Positions 18,059 to 27,438 are shown, counted from the stretch's first letter. The stretch: DNA of 64,000 nt from Oceanisphaera profunda (GCF_002157895.1 NZ_CP021377.1:558001-622000), one strand, 5' to 3'. Program-made: numbers and translations. Notes: generated by a model from the sequence alone, not told the origin.

Positions 18059-18745
18059 ATGACACCGGCAGAATACCAAGCACTCACCTCCCCAACGCTC
18101 TCGCACCCTGCTCGCAGCTTATATCAGCTCTATCTACAGCATCAGGCGCTGGGCGATAAGACGCAGCCACTGGACTATCCTTTGCTCGGCAAAGCATTAA
18201 CCGTGCAAGGCCAAGGTGAATACCATTATCGGGTGACGCCAGCGACGCTTAGCGGGCTAGTGGAAGAGTTAGTGGCAGTGGGCTTACTTAGCTTGCATCA
18301 TAATCCGCACCCACAGCATTTTCATGGCGCCGTATTCTCCTTGCCACTTAAACACTTGCAGGGCCTAGCACCTTTGCCATCACGCCAGTTTGCCATGCAT
18401 CCCGACTGGCGGCCTGATCAACAGTTTTCCGGGTTGGCGCGCTTATGTGGTTTACTGGATAGCACGATTGACGAGATCGAGCTGGGCGAGTTTATTGCTT
18501 ATTGGTTAGGCCGACCGGAAGTATTTGAGAACCAGCATCAATGGATGCTGAAATTAGTGCGTAAACTTAAGAATCAACGCAGCATTAAACGCGCGCCCGC
18601 TCCCTCAGTGGACAGCGGCTACCAGCAGCTGCCAGCAAAAATTGAAACCGGCCCCAGCAAGCGGGCTCAACAAATGATGGCCGAGGCCCAACGCCTAAAG
18701 GCCACCAACCAGGGAGACTGCGAGTCTGATGAAGAAAACAGCTGA
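18059..18745 (+). CDS. DnaT-like primosomal protein (ssDNA-binding domain)
   Basis: This 228-residue protein carries a DnaT-type C-terminal DNA-binding domain at about residues 118-178: PDWRPDQQFSGLARLCGLLD, then IGEF-like ELGEFIAYWLGRPEVFENQHQWMLKLVRKLKNQR. The N-terminal half looks like a winged-helix region (YPLLGKALTVQG; VTPATLSGLVEELVAVGLL). The tail is polar and Ser-rich. DnaT acts with PriA/PriB and DnaC in restarting replication in E. coli. The gene overlaps the dnaC-like gene by 17 bases, so they are translated together, as dnaT-dnaC are in E. coli. No ribosome site is obvious before the ATG. Confidence 0.78.
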   Translation: MTPAEYQALTSPTLSHPARSLYQLYLQHQALGDKTQPLDYPLLGKALTVQGQGEYHYRVTPATLSGLVEELVAVGLLSLHHNPHPQHFHGAVFSLPLKHLQGLAPLPSRQFAMHPDWRPDQQFSGLARLCGLLDSTIDEIELGEFIAYWLGRPEVFENQHQWMLKLVRKLKNQRSIKRAPAPSVDSGYQQLPAKIETGPSKRAQQMMAEAQRLKATNQGDCESDEENS

Positions 18746-19574
18746 AGAAATTGCGGCCGACCTGAATGATATTGCACGGCGCCGCCGTCGCCCTAGGCCG
18801 CAAAAAGACTTGTCGCCTACGGCTAAGCCCGGAGAGACCAAGCAGGTATTGAACCGCATACAGCAATTGCGCGCCGGCGGTACCTTGCCCAGTTATGACT
18901 ACTTAGAATTAAAGCGCCAGTATGAACAGCAGGCCAATCAAGATGTACAACAAGCCCAAGCGCAAGCCAAGCAAAGGCGCACCGAGCGCTTATTAGCGCA
19001 GGCGGATCTTAATCCGGAGTGGGTGTTTGCTAACATGGACCGCGAAGACCCCGTGTTAGGCCATCACATTGATATGGCTCATCACTTCATTAATGCCTTT
19101 GATCATTGGCAAGAAAAAGGCGGCGCTGCCATTTTAATCTACGGCGATTTTGGCACTGGAAAATCGACACTGGCCGGCTCCATTGCCCACGATCTTATTT
19201 ATCAGCATCAAAAATCAGTTATTTTTCAGCAATGGGCCTCTGTGGTAGACCGTTTGTTTTTTGGCGTGATTGAAGATCAAGAAAGTCGTAATCTCTATCG
19301 ACGTGCTCTCGAAGAGGTGGATCTATTGATCCTTGATGAAGTAGCCGCCAACCGAGCACGTCTTGCAGAAAGTCAGTCGAGCTTTTTAGGGCATCTCTTG
19401 CGTCGCCGTCGTAACTTAGGGAAAAGCGTGATCATTATTACTAACCATGATCCGCAAGCGTTACACAGAGCGGTGGGAGATTTTTGTTTTGAGGCCATCA
19501 AAGCTTTTCATCCGGTGGATGTCGCCCTGCATGGCCCAAGCCGACGCCCCGACATTGGCGATTATCGCAGCTGA
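18729..19574 (+). CDS. DnaC-like helicase-loader ATPase
   Basis: This AAA+ protein of 281 residues belongs to the DnaC/IstB/phage-P loader group. The N-terminal about 100 residues are Arg/Gln-rich and helical, as expected for the DnaB-contacting part. The ATPase core has Walker A YGDFGTGKSTLAG (about residue 138-150), Walker B VDLLILDEVA (about 195-204), and sensor-1 VIIITNHD. DnaC loads the DnaB helicase at origins and stalled forks. Overlap with the dnaT-like gene supports a primosome role. It is more divergent from E. coli DnaC than the rest of the genome would suggest; descent from a phage loader is an alternative. Confidence 0.8.
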   Translation: MKKTAEEIAADLNDIARRRRRPRPQKDLSPTAKPGETKQVLNRIQQLRAGGTLPSYDYLELKRQYEQQANQDVQQAQAQAKQRRTERLLAQADLNPEWVFANMDREDPVLGHHIDMAHHFINAFDHWQEKGGAAILIYGDFGTGKSTLAGSIAHDLIYQHQKSVIFQQWASVVDRLFFGVIEDQESRNLYRRALEEVDLLILDEVAANRARLAESQSSFLGHLLRRRRNLGKSVIIITNHDPQALHRAVGDFCFEAIKAFHPVDVALHGPSRRPDIGDYRS

Positions 19575-19647
19575 TAGCAAAAAGGGTGAAGAGAGAAAAG
19601 ACAGGCTCTATCTTTAACTGAGCGCCGAGCACTCAGCGCTGTTTTAT

Positions 19648-19890
19648 TTAGAAGCGTAAGTAAAGCAGCGCTAATAGTCCCGCGCCCAAGATAAACTTAT
19701 TGCGTACTTTATGGGGCATATTGGCTAAGCGCCACAGTAGGCCTGCCTTTGGTAAACTACTGACGATACCCCAAATATCATGCTCCGATGCCTCTTGTTG
19801 GCGACGCATTTGGTTACTCAATAACTTTAAGCGCAAAGCCTCGGCTTTCAGTTGCAGTAATTTTTGTTCTTCTTGCAAAGAAGGATGCAT
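19648..19890 (-). CDS. YqjK-like small protein
   Basis: This is an 80-residue basic protein at the 3' end of the yqjD-yqjE gene group. Its first half is a Gln/Leu/Lys/Arg-rich helix (EEQKLLQLKAEALRLKLLSNQMRRQQ). A hydrophobic tail segment (FILGAGLLALLYL) ends the protein two residues before its C-terminus, like a tail anchor. This matches the YqjK family by position, size and layout; function is unknown. It starts 3 bases after the yqjE stop. Confidence 0.7.
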   Translation of the reverse strand: MHPSLQEEQKLLQLKAEALRLKLLSNQMRRQQEASEHDIWGIVSSLPKAGLLWRLANMPHKVRNKFILGAGLLALLYLRF

Positions 19891-19893
19891 GAT

Positions 19894-20292
19894 TTACTCC
19901 TTTAAAGACCAATCGGTCATGGTCTTTTTGCCTTGTACGTAGGCTACATCTTCTTGTAGGTCTTGCAGCGTGTCGGCAAAAAACCGTCTTTGGTGCGCCA
20001 AATTACGCGCTATGCTCCAAAATATGCTCAGCATAATAATAAATAACAGTGCCGCTAAACCAAAAAACACCCAAACTTTTTGTTGTGGGCTTAACACCAC
20101 ATTTAAGCCAAATAACAGACTAATATAAGCCATAAAAAACAGCATAATGGCACCCAACGCCAGTATGCCTAACCGCACCATGCGCTCTTTTTGCGCCACA
20201 AACTCAATACGAGCTAATTTAAAACGCACAAATAAGAGTTCAGTCGCAGTCTGTACTAGCTCCTTTAACGAATTTATTTGGCCGCTCATCAA
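19894..20292 (-). CDS. YqjE-like inner-membrane protein (phage-holin superfamily III)
   Basis: This 132-residue protein has two membrane helices at about residues 45-65 (LGILALGAIMLFFMAYISLLF) and 74-95 (VWVFFGLAALLFIIMLSIF), after a basic N-terminal helix (ELLFVRFKLARIEFVAQKERMVRL). This is the YqjE/DUF1469 layout, once called putative phage holin. Function is unknown. In enterobacteria yqjD-E-K are induced in stationary phase and YqjD tethers ribosomes to the membrane; the same set occurs here. Confidence 0.78.
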   Translation of the reverse strand: MMSGQINSLKELVQTATELLFVRFKLARIEFVAQKERMVRLGILALGAIMLFFMAYISLLFGLNVVLSPQQKVWVFFGLAALLFIIMLSIFWSIARNLAHQRRFFADTLQDLQEDVAYVQGKKTMTDWSLKE

Positions 20293-20444
20293 TATACCGC
20301 CCTCTGCATGGCTTGCCCTCGAAAACCCAGTTAGGGTTACTCAAGGGCAAGTGAAGCTGTATTATTTATTTAGTAACCTTAGCAATTAAGCTTAACAATC
20401 AAGTCGAATAGATGGCCTGACGTCAGCTTAATAGTGAGTTATTG

Positions 20445-20762
20445 TTAACGCCCACAACGGCTTAGGAAGGCACCAAGCAACAATCCGGCGACTGCGGCCA
20501 CACCCATCGCATGGTAGGGTTTTTCATGGACCCAATCATTGGTATTAGAGGCGGCTGCACGGGTTTTCTCAACCACATTGCTTTCAAGATGTGCGTATTG
20601 TTCTTGCGCTTTGGTCAGCTGGGCTTTTAATTTTTCTTTTAAAATCTTGCCTTCTTGAGTGCCATCATCTACTGCAGCTTTATATAACACTTCAGCATCT
20701 TTTAGCACTTGCTTGACGTCATCCATTAATACCGCTCTTTCTGTTTCATATCTCTGGCTCAT
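20445..20762 (-). CDS. YqjD/ElaB family (DUF883) ribosome-associated membrane protein
   Basis: This is a 105-residue protein. A long charged helix rich in Lys/Glu/Ala (DDVKQVLKDAEVLYKAAVDD; LKAQLTKAQEQYAHLE) leads to one C-terminal membrane helix with the family signature GVAAVAGLLLGAFLSR. In E. coli YqjD and ElaB anchor inactive ribosomes to the inner membrane in stationary phase. It is the promoter-proximal gene of the yqjD-E-K group; 152 bases separate it from the yqjE-like gene. The start is preceded by AGGAGGC. Confidence 0.85.
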   Translation of the reverse strand: MSQRYETERAVLMDDVKQVLKDAEVLYKAAVDDGTQEGKILKEKLKAQLTKAQEQYAHLESNVVEKTRAAASNTNDWVHEKPYHAMGVAAVAGLLLGAFLSRCGR

Positions 20763-20911
20763 AGGGCCTCCTGATGGTGAAGAGTAAAAATCAGTTTTAA
20801 TAAAAAGTGTCGCTCATTTACCTTATCCACTAACGGCAATATTTGCCAGCTTGTTAATGAAATTATTATCTCGCTAAGACTGTTTCTGTCATCACGATGA
20901 TTATTCTACAA

Positions 20912-20933
20912 AAGGCTAACTTAAGTTAGCCTT
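20912..20933 (-). terminator. Palindrome after the YfaZ-like gene, likely terminator
   Basis: AAGGCTAACTT and its exact reverse complement form an uninterrupted 22-base palindrome just after the stop of the YfaZ-like gene. On the minus strand it is followed by TT (TTTT in total with the stem end), so the U-tract is short. It could serve both strands. Confidence 0.6.
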
Positions 20934-20952
20934 GTTAACAGATTCGTTAATC

Positions 20953-21582
20953 TTAGAAGCGGGCGTCTACACCTAACATCCAACCGTCTGATTCAAACTT
21001 TAAATCATTGTTAGCTAACGCATTCTCAAAGGTAACATTGGTCATGGCATAACCGGCGCGCACACCTAGCTCTATGGGTAATTCAATCGCCCAGCGCACG
21101 CCAACGCGGGCTTCTTCGCCGGTTACATCTTCCCAGCCAAGCACTTTAGCATCAGCAAACAGCGAGAAATTGGTCACCGGCAGCATCACTTCCGTGGCCA
21201 CATACGCATGTGGGCTACCTTGGCTGCTCACACTGCTACCCACTTCGATATCTGAATAACGGCTGTAACCGGCACCCACATCCAATGACAGCAAGCTATT
21301 ATCCAATAGCTCATAATAAGCAGTGACAGAAGACTGCTCGAAACCAAAATCGTCAGCGCCGTGGGTGGAATACTCCACTAATGCATTAGGGATCAAGGGA
21401 ATAAAGTGCTCAAACGCTGCGTAAGCATGGTAGTTATCTTGATGCTCGTTGGCAGTAGTACCGTCCACTTTTAGATCGGAATACACATAGTCCACGCCCA
21501 CTTTAGCGCCCAACACGTCCGCAGCCACAGGAGCAGAAACGGCAAATACAGCAGCGCAGGCCAAAAAGACAGATTTTTTCAC
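20953..21582 (-). CDS. YfaZ-family outer-membrane protein
   Basis: This is a predicted small beta-barrel protein. A GTG start at 21582 gives a clean signal peptide (VKKSVFLACAAVFAVSAPVAA, cut before DVLG) and is preceded by GAGGG 7 bases upstream; the ATG nine codons earlier lacks a ribosome site. The mature part has alternating hydrophobic/polar strands (GYSRYSDIEVG; ARVGVRWAIELPIELGVRAGYAMTN) and ends in a C-terminal Phe (VDARF), the signal for outer-membrane assembly. YfaZ-like is the best match by size (209 residues) and layout; function is unknown. Confidence 0.68.
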   Translation of the reverse strand: MKKSVFLACAAVFAVSAPVAADVLGAKVGVDYVYSDLKVDGTTANEHQDNYHAYAAFEHFIPLIPNALVEYSTHGADDFGFEQSSVTAYYELLDNSLLSLDVGAGYSRYSDIEVGSSVSSQGSPHAYVATEVMLPVTNFSLFADAKVLGWEDVTGEEARVGVRWAIELPIELGVRAGYAMTNVTFENALANNDLKFESDGWMLGVDARF

Positions 21583-21795
21583 TAAATTACCCTCAAGAAT
21601 AATTAGCACTCGATATTAAATGCCAAAGGACTCATAAATCTCTGGTATTGCAGCATAAAAGGCTATCGACACCAAGCTTATTACCCGATTTAGAGTCTAG
21701 AGCACGCCCAAACTGGGCGTCACTGGCCTGACCGTAAGCCAGATACCCCCGAGCGTGGGAGCCGCTAAGATAAGTATTAGGCTTATTTAAGCTGA

Positions 21796-24684
21796 TTATT
21801 GATAGGCGTCTAACGGTAAACAGCTGCAGAATAAATTGCGATCTCCATACACATCATCGATACGATTAACACTTGGCCAAAACTTGGCTCGCCGTACTTC
21901 TGGAGTAGGAAAAGCGGCTTGCTCGCGACTATAAGCGTGCTGCCAGTCGGCAACCAGTACATCGTCTTGGGTATGCGGCGCATTCACTAAGGGATTGTCA
22001 GCCAAAGTCCAATGCCCGGTTTCAACGAGGCGAATTTCTTGACGGATCTGCTTCATGGCCGCAATAAAGCGATCAATCTCGGCTTTAGACTCTGACTCGG
22101 TCGGCTCTATCATTAAGGTGCCCGCCACCGGAAAGCTCATGGTCGGCGCATGAAAGCCAAAGTCGTTTAAGCGCTTGGCAATATCTAACTCACTAATACC
22201 ACTGCTGCCTTTTAAGGGCCGCACATCCACTATGCACTCGTGGGCCACTCTATTATTACGCCCCGTATAGAGAATAGAGTAATCCTCGGCTAAGCAGGTC
22301 ATTAAGTAATTGGCGTTCAGAATGGCCACTTGTGAGGCGCGCTTTAGGCCCTCATCACCGAGCAAGGCCATGTACATCCAACTAATAGTCAAGATGCTGG
22401 CCGAGCCAAAGGGTGCTGCGGACACGGCGCCATTATCACGACTCTCGGCCGTGGTTTTTATCAGCGTATGGCCAGCAACAAAAGGCGCCAGATGCGCCTT
22501 AACGCCAATCGGCCCCATGCCAGGACCACCGCCGCCATGAGGAATGGCAAAGGTTTTGTGCAGATTAAGGTGCGAGACATCGGCGCCAATAAAGCCCGGT
22601 GAAGTCAGGCCTACTTGCGCGTTCATATTGGCGCCATCCATATACACTTGGCCGCCATGCTGATGAATAAGCGCGCAAATCTCCCGAATGTTTTCTTCAT
22701 ATACGCCGTGCGTCGAGGGATAGGTGATCATGATGCAAGATAACTGCTCACCCGCCTCAGCAGCCTTAGCTTTAAGATCGCTCACGTCCACGTTGCCTTG
22801 TTTATCACAGGCCACCACTATCACTTTCATGCTAGCCATTTGCGCGGACGCGGGGTTAGTGCCGTGCGCCGAGCTTGGGATCAAGCAAATATCGCGCTGC
22901 GTCTCGCCTTGAGACGCATGGTATTTCTTAATGGCTAATAGGCCTGCATATTCCCCTTGCGCGCCTGAGTTAGGTTGCAGGCACACTGCATCGTAACCGG
23001 TGATGTTTGCTAGCCACTCACTGAGCTCACTCAAGATCTGCTGATACCCCTGAGTTTGATTTAAGGGCGCAAACGGATGTAACTGATTAAGCTCAGGCCA
23101 ACCAATGGGCACCATTTCAGCAGTGGCATTAAGCTTCATGGTGCAGGAGCCCAGCGCTATCATGCTGGTGTTGAGCGCCAGATCTTTCATTTCCAACTGA
23201 TGGATATAACGCAGCATCTCGGTTTCCGAATGATAACGGTTAAACACCGGATGACTTAAAATTGCGCTAGTGCGCTGCAGCTCCGCGGGGATAGCAGAGC
23301 TTGAGCTGAGCGATATTTGGCTATCTAGCTCACTGATATCCAGCCCGTGCCCTTCCCCTAAGAAAATCGTAAACAGCTGCTGCACCTCTTCTCGGCGGGT
23401 GGTTTCTGACAGCGATACCCCAAGTGCGGCGTCTAAGTCGGTGCGCAAGTTCACGCCGGCGGCTTCGGCCCGCCCTATGATGGCGTCTTTTTCAGCCTTG
23501 GTCGTTAATATGGTCAGCGTATCAAACCAAGTATCGTGTTTCAGGGTGAGCCCCTGCTGCGTTAAGCCCAGCGCTAAAATACTGGTCAATCTATGTACGC
23601 GCTCGGCAATGCGCTTTAGGCCTTTTGGGCCATGATAAACCACATAAAAGCTCGACATATTGGCCAGCAACACTTGAGCGGTACAAATATTGGAATTGGC
23701 CTTTTCGCGGCGAATATGTTGCTCACGGGTTTGCATCGCCATGCGCAGCGCCGGTTTACCTCGGCTGTCTTTGGACACACCAATAATGCGCCCCGGTAAC
23801 GAACGCTTGTACTGATCGCGAGTAGCAAAAAAAGCCGCATGGGGCCCGCCGTAGCCCATAGGTACCCCAAAGCGCTGGGCGTTACCCAGCACTACATCGG
23901 CCCCTAACTCACCGGGTGGCGTCAGTAACACTAGCGATAAGATATCTGCTGCCACACACGCAATGCCCTGCTTTGCTTGCACATGGCTGATGAACGGACT
24001 GAGGTTTTGGATTTCGCCACTGGTAGCAGGATACTGAAACAGGGCACCAAATACCGACTGCTCCAATACCGCCTCAATGGGTGCCACTAAGATTTCAAAA
24101 CCATAATGCGCGGCGCGCTCTTGCACCACATCTATGGTTTGCGGATGCACATCGGCGGCGATAAAAAACAGATTCGAGGCTTTGTTTTTACTGACCCGCT
24201 TGGCTAAGGCCATGGCTTCGGCCGCAGCCGTGGCTTCATCAAGCAAGGAGGCGCTGGCTAAATCTAAGCCCGTGAGGTCTTGAGTTAATTGCTGAAAATT
24301 AAGCAGTGCCTCTAGTCGCCCTTGGGCAATCTCTGGTTGATACGGCGTATAAGCCGTATACCAGCCGGGGTTTTCCAGCACATTACGCTGGATAACTAGC
24401 GGCACATGCGTATCGTGATAGCCCATGCCAATGTAGCTTTTATACACTCGGTTTTGCTGGGCTAAGGACTTTAAATACGCTAACGCCTCCACCTCGGTAC
24501 GGCTGTCGCCAATGCCTAACGGCTGCTGATTAATGATGTTGCTAGGCAGCGTTTGGGTGATTAAATCGTCGAGCGACGCGGCACCCACCGCAGCAAGCAT
24601 AGCGGCAACATCCTGCACTCTGGGTCCGATATGGCGGCGAATAAAAGCATTGTGCTGTTCAAGTTCAAACAAAGACGGCTGCAT
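21796..24684 (-). CDS. gcvP: GcvP glycine dehydrogenase (decarboxylating), P protein
   Basis: GcvP is the PLP-dependent P protein of the glycine cleavage system: it decarboxylates glycine and passes the aminomethyl group to the lipoyl arm of GcvH. The 962-residue single chain (E. coli 957) contains both ancestral halves. The PLP-binding Lys lies in [17 protein letters not shown] in the C-terminal half, with HGTNPASA and the Gly-rich loop beside it. A strong AAGGAAGG site precedes the ATG. It is the last gene of gcvT-gcvH-gcvP but lies 652 bases beyond gcvH, behind a terminator and two repeats, so it probably has its own promoter. Confidence 0.96.
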   Translation of the reverse strand: MQPSLFELEQHNAFIRRHIGPRVQDVAAMLAAVGAASLDDLITQTLPSNIINQQPLGIGDSRTEVEALAYLKSLAQQNRVYKSYIGMGYHDTHVPLVIQRNVLENPGWYTAYTPYQPEIAQGRLEALLNFQQLTQDLTGLDLASASLLDEATAAAEAMALAKRVSKNKASNLFFIAADVHPQTIDVVQERAAHYGFEILVAPIEAVLEQSVFGALFQYPATSGEIQNLSPFISHVQAKQGIACVAADILSLVLLTPPGELGADVVLGNAQRFGVPMGYGGPHAAFFATRDQYKRSLPGRIIGVSKDSRGKPALRMAMQTREQHIRREKANSNICTAQVLLANMSSFYVVYHGPKGLKRIAERVHRLTSILALGLTQQGLTLKHDTWFDTLTILTTKAEKDAIIGRAEAAGVNLRTDLDAALGVSLSETTRREEVQQLFTIFLGEGHGLDISELDSQISLSSSSAIPAELQRTSAILSHPVFNRYHSETEMLRYIHQLEMKDLALNTSMIALGSCTMKLNATAEMVPIGWPELNQLHPFAPLNQTQGYQQILSELSEWLANITGYDAVCLQPNSGAQGEYAGLLAIKKYHASQGETQRDICLIPSSAHGTNPASAQMASMKVIVVACDKQGNVDVSDLKAKAAEAGEQLSCIMITYPSTHGVYEENIREICALIHQHGGQVYMDGANMNAQVGLTSPGFIGADVSHLNLHKTFAIPHGGGGPGMGPIGVKAHLAPFVAGHTLIKTTAESRDNGAVSAAPFGSASILTISWMYMALLGDEGLKRASQVAILNANYLMTCLAEDYSILYTGRNNRVAHECIVDVRPLKGSSGISELDIAKRLNDFGFHAPTMSFPVAGTLMIEPTESESKAEIDRFIAAMKQIRQEIRLVETGHWTLADNPLVNAPHTQDDVLVADWQHAYSREQAAFPTPEVRRAKFWPSVNRIDDVYGDRNLFCSCLPLDAYQ

Positions 24685-24860
24685 AGCGTTACCTTCCTTT
24701 GGACTGTTTAATCAAGACTGGGAGTCTCAGACTCTTACTGCAACAAATGGGCTACACCACGGACAGGGTACGGCCAAGTAATGTGTGGATCGGGTTATCA
24801 AGCCCAGAACGGTCGCATGAATTCGCCCCTACAAAAGGCCTGAGCCCAACCCTCACCTTG

Positions 24861-24950
24861 GTCATCGCGATGAGTGCAACGACGCGGCAATCCAAAGTTA
24901 TGTACCGCGCCGTGGTAGCATGGATTGCCGCGCTACGCTCGGAAGACGGA
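24861..24950. repeat. Palindromic intergenic repeat (CGCGGCAATCCA type)
   Basis: CGCGGCAATCCA (24883-24894) and its perfect reverse complement TGGATTGCCGCG (24921-24932) flank a 26-base centre. Outer arms (GTCATCGCGATGAG at 24861; GCTCGGAAGACGG near 24950) pair only partly. The wording resembles the widespread GTCATTGCGAGGAGCGAAGCGA palindromes found in intergenic DNA of many bacteria. It lies in the gcvH-gcvP gap and could fold into a strong RNA hairpin. Confidence 0.65.
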
Positions 24951-25124
24951 GTAAGAGCGCATCACAACAGAGCGCAAAGCGGCGTAAAGCTAACGCGAAA
25001 TCTTGACGCCCAACAGAGTATCTACACTCAGGATAAACCCACTCTAATACCATTCTGTAAAACTAGCTGATCAGTATTATCACTCTTAGTGAATACAACT
25101 CCTAAAGTCAGGCTGGACGGTGTT

Positions 25125-25220
25125 TTGTAGTCTAGCGCTTCAGCTGCTAGTCTCGTCTCAGCGGGAATGTGTAAAGCCTTCTTGCTTTGCAAGACCCACA
25201 GCTGAAGCGTGGGACTACAA
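25125..25220. repeat. 96-bp inverted-repeat element in the gcvH-gcvP gap
   Basis: The ends are 22-base imperfect inverted repeats, TTGTAGTCTAGCGCTTCAGC and, read from the other side, TTGTAGTCCCACGCTTCAGC (three mismatches over 22). The interior has a small hairpin (CTTGC/GCAAG). It has no coding capacity. It may be a short mobile palindromic element; only one copy is in the window. Confidence 0.6.
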
Positions 25221-25305
25221 GGTCGGCACTTATCTTTGTGATTAGCTTAAACAGGCCACTTCTTTACTTAGATTGGTATAACTATAGATGCTCAGCCATT
25301 GAGCC

Positions 25306-25331
25306 AAAAAAAGCCCCCATAACTGGAGGCT
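25306..25331 (-). terminator. Intrinsic terminator between gcvH and gcvP
   Basis: Read on the minus strand, AGCCTCC and GGGGGCT (one G-T pair) form a stem around AGTTAT and are followed by seven T. It starts 6 bases after the gcvH stop. It should end most gcvT-gcvH transcripts before gcvP. Confidence 0.85.
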
Positions 25332-25336
25332 AATGC

Positions 25337-25726
25337 TTATTCTTCGTCGATGGCGCTTTGATAATCGGTGGCGCTGAGTAACTCTTCTAAGTCAGTCTCA
25401 TCAGTGAGCTTCACGCGAAACAGCCAGCCGTCACCGTAAGGGTCTGAGTTAATCAGCTCTGGACTGTCTTCCAGCTCTTCATTGATGGCAATCACTTCCC
25501 CACTGACCGGCGCATAAATATCGGAAGCGGCCTTTACTGACTCCACCACCGCGCACTCTTCACTGGCGTCTAAGTTGCGCCCTACTTCAGGTAACTCAAC
25601 AAACACCATATCACCCAATAAATCTTGGGCATGCTCAGAAATACCGATCACCACTTCACCATTTTCTTCTACTCGTACCCACTCGTGGGTAGGGGCATAT
25701 TTCAGTTCACTGGGGAGATTGCTCAT
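25337..25726 (-). CDS. gcvH: GcvH glycine cleavage system H protein
   Basis: GcvH is the lipoylated shuttle protein of the glycine cleavage system, 129 residues like its E. coli counterpart. The lipoyl-lysine is Lys65 in [14 protein letters not shown], inside the biotinyl/lipoyl fold ([17 protein letters not shown] at the start, [22 protein letters not shown] at the end). Its gene lies between gcvT (373 bases upstream, separated by a MITE-like element) and gcvP. It is followed directly by a terminator. Confidence 0.96.
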   Translation of the reverse strand: MSNLPSELKYAPTHEWVRVEENGEVVIGISEHAQDLLGDMVFVELPEVGRNLDASEECAVVESVKAASDIYAPVSGEVIAINEELEDSPELINSDPYGDGWLFRVKLTDETDLEELLSATDYQSAIDEE

Positions 25727-25834
25727 CTGTTGCTTCCTCTTAATACAGGTACTTATACTTAAAGTAATTAGGCTTAAAGCACTTAGATTTAAAATACATA
25801 GCTTTAAAGTACATCAGTTCAAACTTAATCTAAA

Positions 25835-26102
25835 TAGGGTCTGTTGACCTTTCGCGGTTGAATTTTGTTCGAGTTAAACGCATTTTTATCGCGGCGAGTG
25901 GGGTGTAGCTTAGTCGTTCTAAGCAAACTCCCACTCAACAAAGAGAAAAACGCGTTTAGCCGAACCCGAAGGGCAGCATTTGTGGTGCCTTTCTACGGCG
26001 TTATCGCTTATTTATGGAGAATGCTCCATGGCACAAGCAATGCCTTGTATGAAGCCCCCACAAATTGCTGCAAAGATCATCTCGAAAGGTCAACAGACCC
26101 TA
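25835..26102 (+). mobile_element. MITE-like element, copy 1 (between gcvT and gcvH)
   Basis: This 268-base element is bounded by perfect 20-base inverted repeats, TAGGGTCTGTTGACCTTTCG at the left and its reverse complement at the right. It is about 90 percent identical over its whole length to copy 2 at 40257-40525, which lies in the opposite orientation. It has no ORF of note. The interior has small hairpins (AACCCGAAGGG; GGAGAATGCTCC). Both ends begin with TA, which suggests a TA target; here the flanks also share TAAATA on both sides. The missing transposase may be of an IS630/Tc1 or TA-targeting IS5 type, an inference. Its right end provides the gcvT stop codon. Confidence 0.85.
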
Positions 26103-27203
26103 AATAGTATCCACCGCTTTACCCAACCGCACAAAAGGCGGCTTGACCACTACCACCGGCTGCCATTTGTTACGCATTTCAACTTGCGCTTCATGGCCAA
26201 TGGATCCCGAGACTCGCGCCAGCGCAATGCTGTGGCCCAGTGTAGGAGAAAAACTGCCGGAGGTAATAACGCCCTCTTGCATTTGCCCTGTCTCATCTGC
26301 AAAACGCACCGCAGCACCGGTGCGCAATACGCCCTTTTCTTTTAACATCAGCCCCACTAACTTAGGATACTGGGCGGCGACTTTTTGCGCCGTAATGGCG
26401 GCACGGCCAATAAATTCACGATCCACTGGCTCCCACGCCACTGTCCAGCCCATGTTGGCTTCCAGTGGTGTGACAGACTCGTCCATATCTTGACCATATA
26501 AGTTCATGCCCGCTTCTAAGCGCAGCGTATCTCGCGCCCCTAAGCCACAAGGTTTAACGCCCACCGCTAACAAGGCATCCCAGAGCGCGGCGGCGTGGCT
26601 ATCCTGCACAATAATTTCATAGCCTTCTTCACCTGTATAGCCGGTGGTGGCAATAAATAAGTCACCACTTTGTACGCCATAAAAAGGCTTTGCCCCTGCA
26701 ATAGCGGCGTTTTGTTCTGCGTTAAATACCTGACCAGCTTGAGCCTTAGCCGCTGGCCCTTGCACGGCTATCATGGCTAGCTCGGGGCGCGCTTTCACCG
26801 CGACGTCAAAGCCTGCTGCTTGTTGTTTAATCCAAGCTAAGTCTTGGTCGCGAGTGGCAGAGTTTGCGATCAAACGATAATAATCGTCGGCAAAATAATA
26901 GGTGATCAGGTCGTCAAGCACACCGCCCTGTTCATTTAACATAGCACTGTAGATCGCGCGGCCTGGCTCAGTCATGCGCGCCACATCGTTGGCTAACAGT
27001 CGTTGTAAAAACGGCTTGGCCTCGTGGCCAGTGATATCAATAATGGTCATATGGGAAACATCAAACATGCCGGCGCTGGTGCGCACTGTATGATGCTCTT
27101 CTAGCTGAGAGGCATATTGAATGGGCATTTCCCAACCGTGAAAGTCCACCATTTTGGCACCGGCGGCCAAATGTTGGGGATACAAAGCTGTGTGCTGAGT
27201 CAT
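26100..27203 (-). CDS. gcvT: GcvT glycine cleavage system aminomethyltransferase, T protein
   Basis: GcvT transfers the methylene group from the GcvH lipoyl arm to tetrahydrofolate and releases ammonia. The 367-residue protein shows the folate-binding fold ([24 protein letters not shown] at the N-terminus; MFDVSHM with the catalytic-region Asp; [29 protein letters not shown]). ATG 27203 is preferred to GTG 27206; AAGGAAG lies upstream. Its TAG stop (26102-26100) is formed by the terminal TAG of a MITE-like element, giving a C-terminus LGKAVDTI that is still near normal length. No glycine riboswitch was seen upstream. Confidence 0.95.
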   Translation of the reverse strand: MTQHTALYPQHLAAGAKMVDFHGWEMPIQYASQLEEHHTVRTSAGMFDVSHMTIIDITGHEAKPFLQRLLANDVARMTEPGRAIYSAMLNEQGGVLDDLITYYFADDYYRLIANSATRDQDLAWIKQQAAGFDVAVKARPELAMIAVQGPAAKAQAGQVFNAEQNAAIAGAKPFYGVQSGDLFIATTGYTGEEGYEIIVQDSHAAALWDALLAVGVKPCGLGARDTLRLEAGMNLYGQDMDESVTPLEANMGWTVAWEPVDREFIGRAAITAQKVAAQYPKLVGLMLKEKGVLRTGAAVRFADETGQMQEGVITSGSFSPTLGHSIALARVSGSIGHEAQVEMRNKWQPVVVVKPPFVRLGKAVDTI

Positions 27204-27353
27204 CACTGCGCTTCCTTTTTCTTGGGGCAGGCTTAATAAGCGAGTCTCTGCTGTTTTATCACCGCTTTAACAGCATCATATTTGGCTATATGCCAGCCCA
27301 AGTGGATAAAACCGCACCGATGGTAAATCACCGGCTTGATTTAGCTTTGATTA

Positions 27354-27369
27354 CTAGAGTCTGTTGACG
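27354..27369. mobile_element. Possible degenerate end of the MITE-like element
   Basis: TAGAGTCTGTTGAC differs from the element end TAGGGTCTGTTGAC by one base over 14 and then diverges. It lies upstream of gcvT. Chance likeness cannot be excluded. Confidence 0.35.
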
Positions 27370-27438
27370 AGAAAAGAATAGACGATAATTTTTAATGTGC
27401 CGTTAATGGCTCGATTCTTTAGGACAAATAGGTGGCTG

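Noticed and set aside
19894-20292. Phage holin as a sign of a prophage
   Set aside because: The protein is the YqjE family, which has that label for historical reasons; yqjD and yqjK homologues flank it and no phage genes are present.
24699-25070. 123-codon ORF in the gcvH-gcvP gap
   Set aside because: It runs through a palindromic repeat, has no ribosome site and shows no protein-like pattern.
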